Origin: Spiroplasma endosymbiont of Lonchoptera lutea | GTDB taxonomy: Bacteria > Bacillota_I > Bacilli_A > Mycoplasmatales > Nriv7 | DNA length: 64,000 bases | Direction of reading: 5' to 3' | NCBI RefSeq assembly: GCF_964019715.1 | Contig: NZ_OZ026463.1 | Coordinates: forward strand, 434,001 to 498,000 | Shown here: piece after piece, positions 30,524 through 39,492 of the stretch | Layout: every line of letters begins with the position of its first letter | Numbering within the stretch: position 1 is the first letter of the stretch | Made by a program: the position numbers and the translations under genes | Notes under the pieces: model-generated | Told to the model about the DNA's origin: nothing | The model's database searches: none | What the model saw: only the letters and a program-made list of their open reading frames with translations

Positions 30524-31544
30524 TTGTATTAAATCTATTGGTCTTTTATAAGATAATGATTTTCTGGGTGTAGAATTAATTTGAAATGCTATAGAATTTA
30601 AGTCTTTTTGTTTATATGAAGATAAATCAGTAGATTTTGGTAAATATCTTCTTAAAATACCATTATTGTTCTCATTTAAACCTCTTTGACAAGGTTTTCC
30701 GGCATCTGCAAAATAAATTTTAACATTACAATTTTTTTCAATTAATTTTCATTTACTAAATTCTTTACCACGATCAAAAGTAATAGTTTTAATTGTTCCT
30801 GGTATTAATTTTGAAATAAATTTTATTATACTTTGTGTAATACTTTCTGCTTTATGATTTTTAGTTTTCAAAGGAATTGTGGTTTTTGATCATATATCAG
30901 CTAAAGTAATAATAGAACTTTTATGATCTTTACCAACGATAGTATCTCCCTCTAAATGGCCAAATTCTTGTATATTTTTAATATTTGGAATGATTAAATT
31001 TCTTTCATGAATAGATTTACAATTATTAATTCTGCCCCTAGTTTCTTTTTGTTTATGAGGTTTATTTTTGCCTTTTCTCAATAAATTTTTTTCATCAAAA
31101 CCCATTCGATTTGTTTTAAACATGTTATATAAAGTTTTTGTTGAAATATTTTTTATTTTATTTTTCTTTAAAAAATCAGCAATTATATCAAGAGCATAAT
31201 TTTTAGTAATTAACAAATGATTGATAGTATTAATTTCTGTTAAAGTTAAAATTATTAATTTTCTACCTGCATTTTGTTTATTTTTTTGAACTTGATTCAA
31301 TATTTCTAATGGTAATAAGTTTTGATTTAATAATTTACAAACTCTGTGTACAGTTGATTTACTATAATCAATTGCTTTTGCTATTTTACGAATAGAAAAT
31401 CCATAACTTTTATATTCTTTTATTGCTATTATTGATTCAATAGTCAGATACTTATACATTGTGCTAATTCCTTTCTTTTCTTAATTATAGAATTAACACA
31501 ATTTGTTTTTTATATAAGTGTCCTTTTTAATTTTACATTTCAGG
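30484..31544 (-). mobile_element. IS30-1, intact copy 5
   Basis: 1061 bp, between a truncated membrane protein gene on the left and the RIP-like gene on the right; the flanks belong to different genes, so a rearrangement used this copy. Confidence 0.92.
30515..31459 (-). CDS. IS30-family transposase (IS30-1)
   Basis: 314 aa, majority sequence with intact D172, D229 and E263 when UGA is Trp. Confidence 0.94.
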
Positions 31545-32625
31545 AATTAAAGGATCGGTTTCACCCAAATTAATTGTTAAAATTATATGATTTCTTCAAT
31601 CATTACTACTTGATCAATCATGTGAGACTAGTTCATAATTAGGAATCTTATTATATTTTTCAATTTTTTCTGGAACATTAAAACAATATTCAACATTTTT
31701 ATTTAAATCTCTCGCTTGTCTTCTATTACAACTGTGTAAATGAGCATCCATTCTACGTGAAAACATTAAAATAGTAGCAGCTGCTAAAAATCCATTTAAA
31801 GTTCCGTGTTGTTCCACGTAATCAATAGACTGATTAGTTAAAACATCTCAATTTGTTATGTGATTATGATAAAATCCTCAATTAGCCTCAATTGGATTAT
31901 AATTAATAATTGAATTTCTTACTATTCTAAATCTAATACTTTCAGATGTAGCTAAAATAACACGAGCTAATGCACCTCGAATTACTGAAACATTACCTGA
32001 AGAGCTGGGATTATCTCCATAGTTAATAATATCTCAAAATGCTTGAGTTATATTATTGTCTCATCTAACCATTACTTCTCTTGAATCGGGCATAGGCATA
32101 AGATTATTATAATTACCAGAAAATCCAAAACTTCTAGAAACATATCCACTTAATTCTGTTATAGTTGAGTCAGAAAAATGATAATATCAGCTTAAAGGAA
32201 CTTCATTATTGGTGACAACCGAAACCCCTTCTAAGTAAAAATCACTTGATCTAAAAACTAACTGAATGTCTCTACCCTCTAACAAAATGGGTATAATAAA
32301 ATAACTATAGTTTGAATTTGAATTTATAGAAAAATAATTTAGATTACAAACATTTTCGTTTCCACTTAAAGAATCTGAAATATTCAGAATAATTCCTTTT
32401 TCTAATAAATCTTTTATAACTTCAAATAAATTTTTAAAATATTCTTTAACATCAAAATCAAAATTTAGTGTCTTTGTTTTAAATATATTATTATTTTGTC
32501 TTTTATTTCTTTTTAAAGTTTCTAAATTATCTGATTGTTGATGTGGGGCTGCAGCGATGACTATTGGCATTGTTGCCCCACTAATTGTTAATTAATATAC
32601 TCAATAAACTGAGTAATTTTTTCAT
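31545..32625 (-). pseudogene. Secreted ribosome-inactivating protein (RIP)-like toxin, frameshifted signal peptide and cut 3' end
   Basis: RIPs depurinate the sarcin-ricin loop of eukaryotic 28S rRNA. In the corrected frame the body (about 360 aa) has SRSFGFSGNYNNL (Tyr171, ricin Tyr123 region FAFGGNYDRL), ILATSESIRF with Glu227 and Arg230 (ricin SEAARF, Glu177/Arg180), and EANWGFYHNH with Trp248 (ricin SWGRLS). The signal peptide MKKLLSLLSIL is broken by a 4-bp duplication (ATTA, about 32588-32596). Without it, TISGATMPIVIAAAPH continues, then RNKR. ATG 32570 would give a product without the export signal. The 3' end runs into IS30-1. Related RIPs are known from S. poulsonii, where they act on nematodes and wasps. 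Confidence 0.8.
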
Positions 32626-32826
32626 ATTAATTAATTTCCTTTTCATGAATTTTTAGTAATTAATAATAAAAATTTATTCAACAATCAACCAGTCTTTCTA
32701 CCAAAAAATTAATCGGCAACCTTTTTACCTTGGAATTTAATTATAAACTGTTTTTAAAAATTTTCTTAGAACTTATCCTTATTTATAAAAATTTTAAATA
32801 AAAAAATAAATCCCTCCCTTTTTTAA
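32626..32826 (-). promoter_or_regulatory. Leader and promoter region of the RIP-like gene
   Basis: No gene. GTTTATAATTAA on minus (-10 box TATAAT at 32740-32745) is followed by a leader ending in ATAAATTTTTATT...CTAAAAATTCATGAAAAGG before ATG 32625. Leader and -10 resemble those of the effector-like genes at 39493 and 53746, including a hairpin of AAATTTTTA with TAAAAATT. Confidence 0.55.
32818..32826 (+). repeat. 9-bp target duplication, left side of outer element
   Basis: CTTTTTTAA immediately before the element terminus at 32827. The identical CTTTTTTAA follows the other terminus at 56780-56788. Confidence 0.85.
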
Positions 32827-32849
32827 GGACGCATAAAGTTTTGTTAGGT
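32827..32849 (+). repeat. Left terminal inverted repeat of outer element
   Basis: GGACGCATAAAGTTTTGTTA plus GGT. The same end occurs at 16739 (minus), 21242 (plus) and 48610 (minus), always at a sharp junction with unrelated DNA. Confidence 0.85.
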
Positions 32850-33380
32850 GGGAAAAGATTTGAATAAGTATTAAGACAGTCAGCAATGATTGTCTTTTTA
32901 TTTTATAAGATGTTACTTTAAAAATTAAAGAAATTTTAAATGATGCGATTAAAGATGTTTATGATCCAGCGACTTCAAAAATTAAATACAAGTGAGTTAA
33001 TAATGTTGGTATGTATTAAAGCACGATAAATTGTGGGTGGTCGCCATAACCAAAAGAAGTTTACCAGTTAATAGATAACATCCTATTAGCTATAGCAATT
33101 TGTTTCGTTTTGCAATAAAAAAATGAATGGGTGGATTTCCTAAAAATATACACGCTATTAAATTAGTTCCAAGGGTAGGATGCGGATATTAAAGTGTAGA
33201 AATTTCTATATAGGGATATACTAAGTTTAAAATTATTAAAATCTTTATCTAATTAAAAAAACAAAATTTACTAACAAAGCTTGTTAAACACTTAAATCTG
33301 CGATATATAAGTGTTTAAAAAACTAAGTTAACTAACTTAGTTAATATAACTTAGTTTATTCATAAGAAAGGTAATTTATT
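32850..33380 (+). other. Plectrovirus noncoding region (outer element)
   Basis: Hairpin terminator AAGACAGTCA...TGATTGTCTT plus T-run at 32873-32899. Next is a C-terminal gene remnant ending at 33019 (YDPATSKIKYKWVNNVGMY; it could be what is left of a lost replication gene, but nothing proves this). Then about 360 bp without genes contains GTGGGTGGTCGCCATAACC near 33034, the palindrome AAACACTTA/TAAGTGTTT (33286-33316), and AACTAAGTTA/TAACTTAGTT (33321-33342). The last are candidates for phage origin or packaging hairpins. Confidence 0.6.
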
Positions 33381-33707
33381 ATGAAAAACATTGAAAACAT
33401 TTTCTTAAATACTAAAAAATATCTTTTAAAAGAAACACAAAACGCAATGTTTATTAAAGCACCAAAAATTCCGTGATTTAATGAACAAATCGGCATTTGG
33501 TTTCCAAAGCGATTTGTTTATAAAGGAAAATATGAAAATTCTATTTGCATCGGAATAATAAAAGATAGTAAATATCAAGTAATTTCAGTTAATCAACAAG
33601 AGCAAGAAACCAAGTGAATTAAAGGACAAGAATTATTAAGTTTCTTCATTGCCGAAAAAGAAAACAACAAAAAAGATACAAATTATAACTATTTTAAAGG
33701 AGTTTAA
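33381..33707 (+). CDS. Plectrovirus 108-aa soluble protein
   Basis: MKNIENIFLNTKKYLLKETQ begins the protein, followed by WFNEQIGIWFPKRFVYKG and a polar, lysine-rich C-terminus (AEKENNKKDTNYNYFKGV). No membrane span; basic with many aromatic residues, first in the virion gene block. A single-stranded-DNA-binding role is possible but not shown. GAAAGG precedes the ATG; the next gene starts two bases after the stop. Confidence 0.75.
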
Positions 33708-33709
33708 AA

Positions 33710-33931
33710 ATGAATATTGCGATTGGAATAATATTTACTATTATTTGCATAATGTTATTGGCATATTTTGCTTATAAAATTTATGCCAAAATAAAAATGC
33801 GAATTAAATATAAAAATGCCATTAGAAATAATACTGGTAATTTTACAAAAGACGAAAAAGTATTTATTGCTCGCTTTGAAGAATGAGTTAAAGCTCCTAA
33901 TTCAAAAGAAAATAACGCGGATAAAAAATAA
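33710..33931 (+). CDS. Plectrovirus 73-aa single-span protein
   Basis: One N-terminal span (GIIFTIICIMLLAYFAYKIY), then a basic tail with NNTGNFTKDEKVFIARFEEW. Its stop overlaps the next start (TAATG). Present in all four plectrovirus copies. Likely an assembly or minor virion membrane protein. Confidence 0.75.
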
Positions 33932-34092
33932 TGTTTTGAGAAATTATTATGGAATTCTTAAAACTGTTTGTTCCGATAGAAAAAATGCCTGCACAAGTTG
34001 CGTTTATTGCCGGATTAATTATTATCATTACTTTTCTTTTCGCATTAATTTCAATTATATATTTACCAATAAAAATGATTTTTGGGAGATAA
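33931..34092 (+). CDS. Plectrovirus 53-aa membrane protein
   Basis: MFWEIIMEFLKLFVPIEKMP followed by a single span and a short basic end (PIKMIFGR). Translationally coupled to the previous gene. Function unknown. Confidence 0.75.
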
Positions 34093-34095
34093 AAA

Positions 34096-34326
34096 ATGAC
34101 AATAAATTTAAAAGAATTTAATTGAGAACAAATTAAACAAACTTTCTGAGATTTATTTATTCAAATTACAACTATTCCGGCTCACATTACTGGAGGTAAA
34201 GAAATTAAATTAACCGAAGCACCACTTTGACTTTTAATAGCAAACATTGCTTTTTGATTCTTAACAGCGATTATGGTGTGATTTATTCTAATGCTACTTT
34301 GAAAAACCATATCAGTATTTAGATAG
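34096..34326 (+). CDS. Plectrovirus 76-aa membrane protein
   Basis: Amphipathic N-terminus and C-terminal hydrophobic segments with six UGA Trp codons; ends KTISVFR. GGGAG lies before the ATG. Sits between the 53-aa and coat genes in every copy. Function unknown. Confidence 0.75.
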
Positions 34327-34337
34327 GGAAAAAATTA

Positions 34338-34472
34338 ATGTCAAGAAGTTACATTGTGATGCATTCCCAAAGAAATTCAAAATTAATTAGGAAAAAATAT
34401 AATCGCGTTAAGGTTAATCGTGGTTTTAACAAATTTAAGAAAAACTTTGAATATAAATGATGAATGTTTTAA
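34338..34472 (+). CDS. Small basic plectrovirus protein (44 aa)
   Basis: Too short for usual ORF cut-offs. It is strongly basic (SKLIRKKYNRVKVNRGFNKF, then KKNFEYKWWMF), suitable for binding nucleic acid or lining the virion interior. Complete only here; deleted at 22756 and near 14200, and absent from the inner element. It ends just before the coat gene's Shine-Dalgarno. Confidence 0.6.
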
Positions 34473-34491
34473 AAAGAAAGGGGGTGATTAT

Positions 34492-34737
34492 ATGATTGGA
34501 ACTTTCTTGGCCGATGCACCTGCAACAGTAGAAAAAATAACAGCTAGTGACGCGATGACTAAATTGTGAAATGCAATTATAACGGCGTTTACTAAAATGT
34601 GAGAAATTATTGCTGTTAATATGCCACAAGTCGGTAACTTCTTTGCTGACTACTGAATATTCATTTTTCCATTTATTTTGGCAATATTCTTTATTTGCTT
34701 TAAAATGTTTGAAAAATTACTTGGAGCGGTACGCTAA
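34492..34737 (+). CDS. Plectrovirus major coat protein (probable)
   Basis: 81 aa, preceded by the strongest Shine-Dalgarno of the block (AAAGGGGGTG). N-terminal DAPATVEKITASDAMTKLW, amphipathic helix, then a hydrophobic span (IFIFPFILAIFFICFKMFEK) and a basic end (LLGAVR). This layout and its position before the pI-like gene fit a filamentous-phage coat protein. UGA encodes Trp three times. Confidence 0.75.
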
Positions 34738-34761
34738 CAAAAAAATAAAGTGAGGTGCAAG

Positions 34762-35745
34762 ATGAAATTTTGCAAATGAATAATAGAAAAAAATAACCAT
34801 TTTATTGAATTGAATCGCACCTCATTTTTAATTTTATGACATTGCGGAGCAATTTGATATATTTACAACGGTTATTTTAAAAACATTGTAAGCTATTTAT
34901 TTTTAGCAGGTTGTATTTTAATTTTTCTTTTTAAAATCGGTAATTTAACACAAATTAACAAAGTTATTAATTTCTTAAAAAACTCACCATTAAATATTGT
35001 TATTGGTTCATTAGGAACTGGAAAAACTGCTTTTCTAGTATATGCATCAAAATTACTAAAAAAGAAGAAATATCACATCGCCTCAACCTTTCCATTACTA
35101 GAAACCCAAAAATTAAGTTTAGGTCATATGGGATTATTAGATTTTGATTATCCGGTATTGCCAGACAAAACCTTACTGTTATGAGATGAAACCAATTTAT
35201 TTTTAGAAGGAACTGATTGAGAAAAAAATAATACCAAAAACGAAGAAACCGGTATTCAAGAATATTTCGCTCTGGCACGCCATTTCGGTCATATTGTGCT
35301 GGCTAGCGGTCAAAGAGATAAACATATTTGAGTTAAAGTTCGTGATATTGCCAATAATGTGATTGTGGGAATTCGCAAAAAACCAGTTAATATTTTTCGA
35401 CCCTACTTAAAGGTCATCTATGGCACCTTTACGAGCATTGAAGAATATGAACGCTGACGAAACACCTTAATTGATGCTAAAAATAGTAAAAAGGGTCGTC
35501 GCATTAAATATCGTGATATTCCTGAACTTGATATTTATTTTTTTAAACTAAAAATTCCTCTACCAATATTAAACACTTACAATTCTTTTTACCTAGCGTT
35601 TTTAAGAGATTACTTAAATTCAAAAGTAAATCCTGACTATGAAGATAAACACTATACTGACACAGCAATTGATTTAGAAGATTTAGAATACTTAAAAATG
35701 GATAAATTTAGCAAATTTTTAAGAAAAATGAAAGAAAAGGAATAA
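34762..35745 (+). CDS. Zot/pI-like filamentous phage assembly ATPase
   Basis: 327 aa. Drives extrusion of filamentous virions through the membrane. Two N-terminal hydrophobic segments (about 22-60) precede the ATPase domain with Walker A GSLGTGKT (82-89) and Walker B LLLWDETN (138-145). ARHFGHIVLASGQRDKHIWV resembles the sensor/arginine region of the Zot family. The C-terminal third (LKIPLPILNTYNSFYLAFLR) is polar. GAGGTG precedes ATG 34762. It is followed six bases later by a small membrane gene. Confidence 0.88.
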
Positions 35746-35751
35746 TAAAAA

Positions 35752-36036
35752 ATGGAAAATCTCGCAAAAATGGCCGACTTTCTGGCTCAAATGCTTTATA
35801 AGGTTTTTGACTTAATTTGAAGGCTTGAAGTACCAGGAACGAATATTCAACTAATATTTCCTCTATTTTTAACACTAGCTGTAGAATTTCTTATGGCAAT
35901 TATTCTTGGATTTGGTAGTCAACAAGTTAATTTAGAAAAACAACGCCAATATGCGGTTAAAAATAAGGGGCGTTTAAGTGCGTGAGCAAAAACTAAAAAA
36001 CAAATAAAACCAATAAAAACAAAACAAGGTAACTAA
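35752..36036 (+). CDS. Plectrovirus 94-aa membrane protein
   Basis: MENLAKMADFLAQMLYKVFD begins an amphipathic region. A hydrophobic segment (LIFPLFLTLAVEFLMAIILG) and a strongly basic tail (AKTKKQIKPIKTKQGN) follow. Conserved at the same place in the inner element (45569-45853). Possibly a minor coat or assembly protein. Confidence 0.7.
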
Positions 36037-36038
36037 CA

Positions 36039-36287
36039 ATGTTTAAACTAATTATTATTTTTATCTTAATAACTGTTCTTGGATTATTAGCAGGTAGTCA
36101 TTTTGAAACTTTAACGAATTATATTAGTGAAGGTCTTGCCAATTTCCAAAAGTTTATTACTAGCAATTTAACAACTTTAGATTTGTTTAAACCAATGGCA
36201 CGAACATTTTCGCAACACCCAATTTTTACCATTCTTGGTGTCACTTGTGTACTAATTGCTTTATTTATTGTGATTAAAGGGCGATAA
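36039..36287 (+). CDS. Plectrovirus 82-aa two-span protein
   Basis: N-terminal span (LIIIFILITVLGLLAGSHF), an exposed middle (ISEGLANFQKFITSNLTTLD), and a second span (IFTILGVTCVLIALFIVIKG). Nearly identical to 45318-45566. Starts two bases after the preceding stop. Probably a virion or assembly membrane protein. Confidence 0.72.
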   Translation: MFKLIIIFILITVLGLLAGSHFETLTNYISEGLANFQKFITSNLTTLDLFKPMARTFSQHPIFTILGVTCVLIALFIVIKGR

Positions 36288-36309
36288 AAAATATGAAAGG
36301 AGAATTAAA

Positions 36310-36702
36310 ATGAAAAAATTTTTAGGACAATTATTTAGAAAAGATAATTCAAAAGAAAAAAAGTCATTAAAATTAAAAATTAAAAATTCTTTTAAAAAAC
36401 AGTGGCTAAAAATAGTATTAAGTATTATTTTTATCTTTATAAGTTTATTAATTTGTGCATTAACAGTAAGTGATACTAAATGAATAACTGGAACAAGTAA
36501 CGAATTTAATGATTTTATGAATAAACAGATGGTTGATTTCTTTGGAAAGTTCAATAGTGTTATTATGTTCACAGGAATATTTGTTTTTTGATGAGGCGGA
36601 GCAATATATTTTGCAATTAAATTTGATAAATTAATCCGCTTTATTATTCAAAAAATTAAAGCAAAAAGAATCTTGAAAAATGAAATCACACAAACTCATT
36701 AA
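36310..36702 (+). CDS. Plectrovirus 130-aa two-span protein
   Basis: Basic N-terminus (KEKKSLKLKIKNSFKKQWLK), a span (IVLSIIFIFISLLICALTV), an extracytoplasmic loop, and a second span (MFTGIFVFWWGGAIYFAIKF) with a basic end. It has the same plan as the overlapping downstream 84-aa protein, suggesting tandem duplication. GAAAGGAG precedes the ATG. Confidence 0.7.
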
Positions 36703-36934
36703 TTCTTTAAAAAAATATTGATGAATAATACTTAATTACATTATATTCATATCTTTAAGTATAGTTTTATTGTTACATACAGATATTGAAAATTTCCAAC
36801 AATTTATTAAAAATTTTGGAGCAATTGGTAAGTTAATGATTATAGGTTATTCCTTAGTATGAGTAACCATAGCAGAAATAGTAAACTGTTTAATTCGTTT
36901 TATATTAAAAAAGATTAAAAATAAAATATTTTAA
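36680..36934 (+). CDS. Plectrovirus 84-aa two-span protein
   Basis: Overlaps the previous gene by 23 bases in another frame. NSLKKYWWIILNYIIFISLS and NCLIRFILKKIKNK parallel segments of the 130-aa protein (NSFKKQWLK, DKLIRFIIQKIKAK), so the two are probably paralogues. Two spans, basic end. Precedes the adhesin, with AAGGAG in between. Confidence 0.68.
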
Positions 36935-36949
36935 AAAGGAGTGATAAAA

Positions 36950-37702
36950 ATGTTTATGAAAATATTTACCGTTTTAATTATTAGTTTCAATAACATTTTT
37001 ACCATTCCCCAAAACATTAACAATGATTGAATAACAACACAATCATTAATTAGAAACAAAAGAGAAAACAATCAAGTTTTTGAAATTAACTTAGAAAAAG
37101 CAGAATTTACAATATGAAAAAATGAAAATCCTTATAAACTTGCATCAACGTGAAAAACAGAATTACAATTTTTATTAAATGACATAGAAAAGCAATCAGG
37201 AATAAAACCGATAAATCCTGTGGAAGAATTATGAAACAATCAAGGGCGAATTCAAAGTTATATAAACCAAAATCAAATTAATATTATTAAAAAACTTAAC
37301 GAATTACAAATAAATACAAAATGAACAGAAGTTGAAAAAGAAGAAAAACAAAATATTAAAATAAAAAATATTAAAGTAAAATTTGAATACCAAAAAGATA
37401 CCTTTGCCGGTGCAAGATGAAACTGATGAAAAATACTAGAATTCGATGCACAATCAGAAACCAAACCTTCGACTGATATTGAATTACCAACAACAAACAC
37501 CAAATTTGATGGCAACCATAACTATAACGATGTTGTTGATAATCTTGATTACTTAATGATTCACCGTGGTGATTTTGATAAATTTAATTACTCTTATCTT
37601 TATTGAACACCCGTATTTAATTTCATTGACACTTTAGAAAAAGGTTATTATAAAGAATTTACCATTAAAAACCACGGTTTTAAATCAGAAGGTCGCGTTT
37701 AG
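36950..37702 (+). pseudogene. Plectrovirus adhesin allele A, N-terminal part (split by nested element)
   Basis: Start ATG 36950 with AAGGAG upstream. Signal peptide (MFMKIFTVLIISFNNIF), RNKR at residues 35-38, then variable domain A (NQVFEINLEKAEFTIWKNEN to about KILEFDAQSET). The conserved part beginning DIELPTTNTKFDGN follows. At 37690 the allele-B element interrupts codon GAA; a stop in that element ends the frame. The gene continues at 48611. Its domain A recurs in the lipoprotein at 51040. Confidence 0.85.
37682..37690 (+). repeat. 9-bp target duplication, left side of inner element
   Basis: AAATCAGAA of the adhesin gene, repeated at 48611-48619 on the other side of the inner element. 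Confidence 0.9.
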
Positions 37703-37713
37703 TTTTCTTAGGT
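37691..37713 (+). repeat. Transposase-side terminal inverted repeat of inner element
   Basis: GGTCGCGTTTAGTTTTCTTA plus GGT; same end at 56779 (minus) and 58888 (plus). Confidence 0.85.
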
Positions 37714-37871
37714 ATTGCTTTGAAGAAGTAAAACAATCAGCTAATTATACTATTTAATTACTAAACTAACCCTACCTTTCTTGTTATTGTCATTTTTATT
37801 CATTATCATTTTATCATATTATTGAATTTTTACACAATGAAAAATTATTAATTTTATTAAATTTTCACTAA

Positions 37872-39260
37872 TTATCTAAATTTATGTTTTCTATATTTAT
37901 TCGTATATACAATACTGCCCTTATTAATTCAACTATCATCATTTTTATTATTATATTTATTTCATAATGAATTTTTATATATTTCTTTTCTGATTTCTAT
38001 TTCTAAATTAATATTTTCATTAATGAAATGTAATACATTTAATTTGTTTAAATTTGCCATTCTTAAATGTAATAAGTTATTTAAATTCTTATGATTATAT
38101 ATTTTTGCCCCATATCCTAATTGTTGTTTTACTAAATGCGATACATCACTTTCAATGCTACAACCGATATTTCATTCTAAATTTTGGTTATGAATACCAT
38201 GCTTATTGTTTTTAAAATAATTACTATTTCTCCTTAAATTTGTTTTAATATCTTTATTTAATTCATTTTTAGCAACATTACGAATGTTTTTTATCAATTC
38301 TTGATGATTTCCATTTTTATATAATTCAATTCAACTATTTAGTGTTAATTTGCGATTTTCAAAAACAATATTAAATGCCATTTGTTTTAATTTTTTAATA
38401 GCGTGATAACCATCTAAAATATATCTAACATTACCAAAACTATTGGCAATTTCTCTAATTCAAGTAGCACCATCACCACAAACAATTATTCTGTCATAAT
38501 TAATATTCACATAATGTTTTTGTAATTCCTTAATTAATAAATCACGATAATCCATCGTATTTATTCTTTTGCCAACTTTTAACATTAGAAAATGACCTCG
38601 TTTGTTTTCTAACGCTCTACGAGCATTTTTGTAATTTTTTTCTTTATGTCCGGTATGAAAAGTAACCAAACGAATTCTTTGGTCTTGCTTAACTTTTTGA
38701 GCTAATGTCGCTAAAAATGTCTCATCTAGTTGAATATATAGATCCTTATTTTTGAGATCAATTCTAGTTTTAGTTTCTTTTTCTGCTAATTGAAAATATT
38801 CAGCAATATCATATTTATTTAAAATATTCGAAATACTAGCTTTTGAAATATAACAATGATTTAGAGCATCTAAAACATCACGATAGCGCTTACCATCGCC
38901 CAAAAGACTTAAAACTTTAAATTGGACATCAAAATAAATTCTTTGTTTAGACAATAAACCAATTTCTTTATCTAGTAAACATACATATTCAAATTTACCT
39001 GATTTTTGATTTCAATATTTATATCGTCGTCGTTTAAAAGTAACATCACCAAAAATTGTAATAATTGTTCTTGATGCAAAATGAACTACTTTATAACCTT
39101 GCTTTAAGCGATAATGATATTTATATAAATATTCATCTAGTTTTTCGTATTCATTAGCTAGTTGTTCGCATTTGCTGATGTACATATTTTTATGGGTTGT
39201 AAATAAACTAAACCAATGCTTGTTTTCTGAGCTTTTTACATTATTATTAATTTTTAGCAT
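37872..39260 (-). CDS. ISLre2-type (UPF0236) transposase
   Basis: 462 aa with UGA as Trp, intact. N-terminal region (ASRTIITIFGDVTFKRRRYK), QRIYFDVQFKVLSLLGDGKR, a helix-turn-helix-like segment (YISKASISNILNKY), then IQLDETFLATL (first acidic residues), IIVCGDGATWIREIA (second Asp) and YILDGYHAIKKLKQMA. This is the conserved DExx/GDGA/D-H pattern of UPF0236 proteins. It lies 181 bp inside the GGTCGCG end and probably moves the whole 10.9-kb element. Confidence 0.85.
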
Positions 39261-39492
39261 AATAAATTACCTTTCTTGATAGTAATTTTAATAAAATTTG
39301 GTCAGCTTTTTTCTTTAATGATAAATGTTTTTTAGAACTAGTATTTAATATCGTGAAAAAATGATAGAAATTCTTATTTAATTGTTTATAATTAATTTGT
39401 AGTAATTAAACTTTATAAATTTGAGAAAGGACGCTGATTAATGGGTAAATTTTTATTGATTAGTAAAAATTCACGAAAGGGATTTAATTAAT
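39261..39492 (+). promoter_or_regulatory. Divergent regulatory region and effector leader (inner element)
   Basis: Between the transposase (minus) and the secreted protein (plus). TATAAT at 39387-39392 is followed by a leader with AAATTTTTATTGATTAGTAA pairing into a hairpin, then CGAAAGGG before ATG 39493. The arrangement is closely repeated at 53747-53979 and, in part, before the RIP-like gene. Confidence 0.55.

Noticed and set aside
37691..39260. A simple 1.6-kb ISLre2 insertion between 37691 and the transposase start
   Set aside because: No matching terminus or duplication is found just upstream of the transposase; the partner terminus with identical 9-bp duplication is at 48610, so the mobile unit is the 10.9-kb element.
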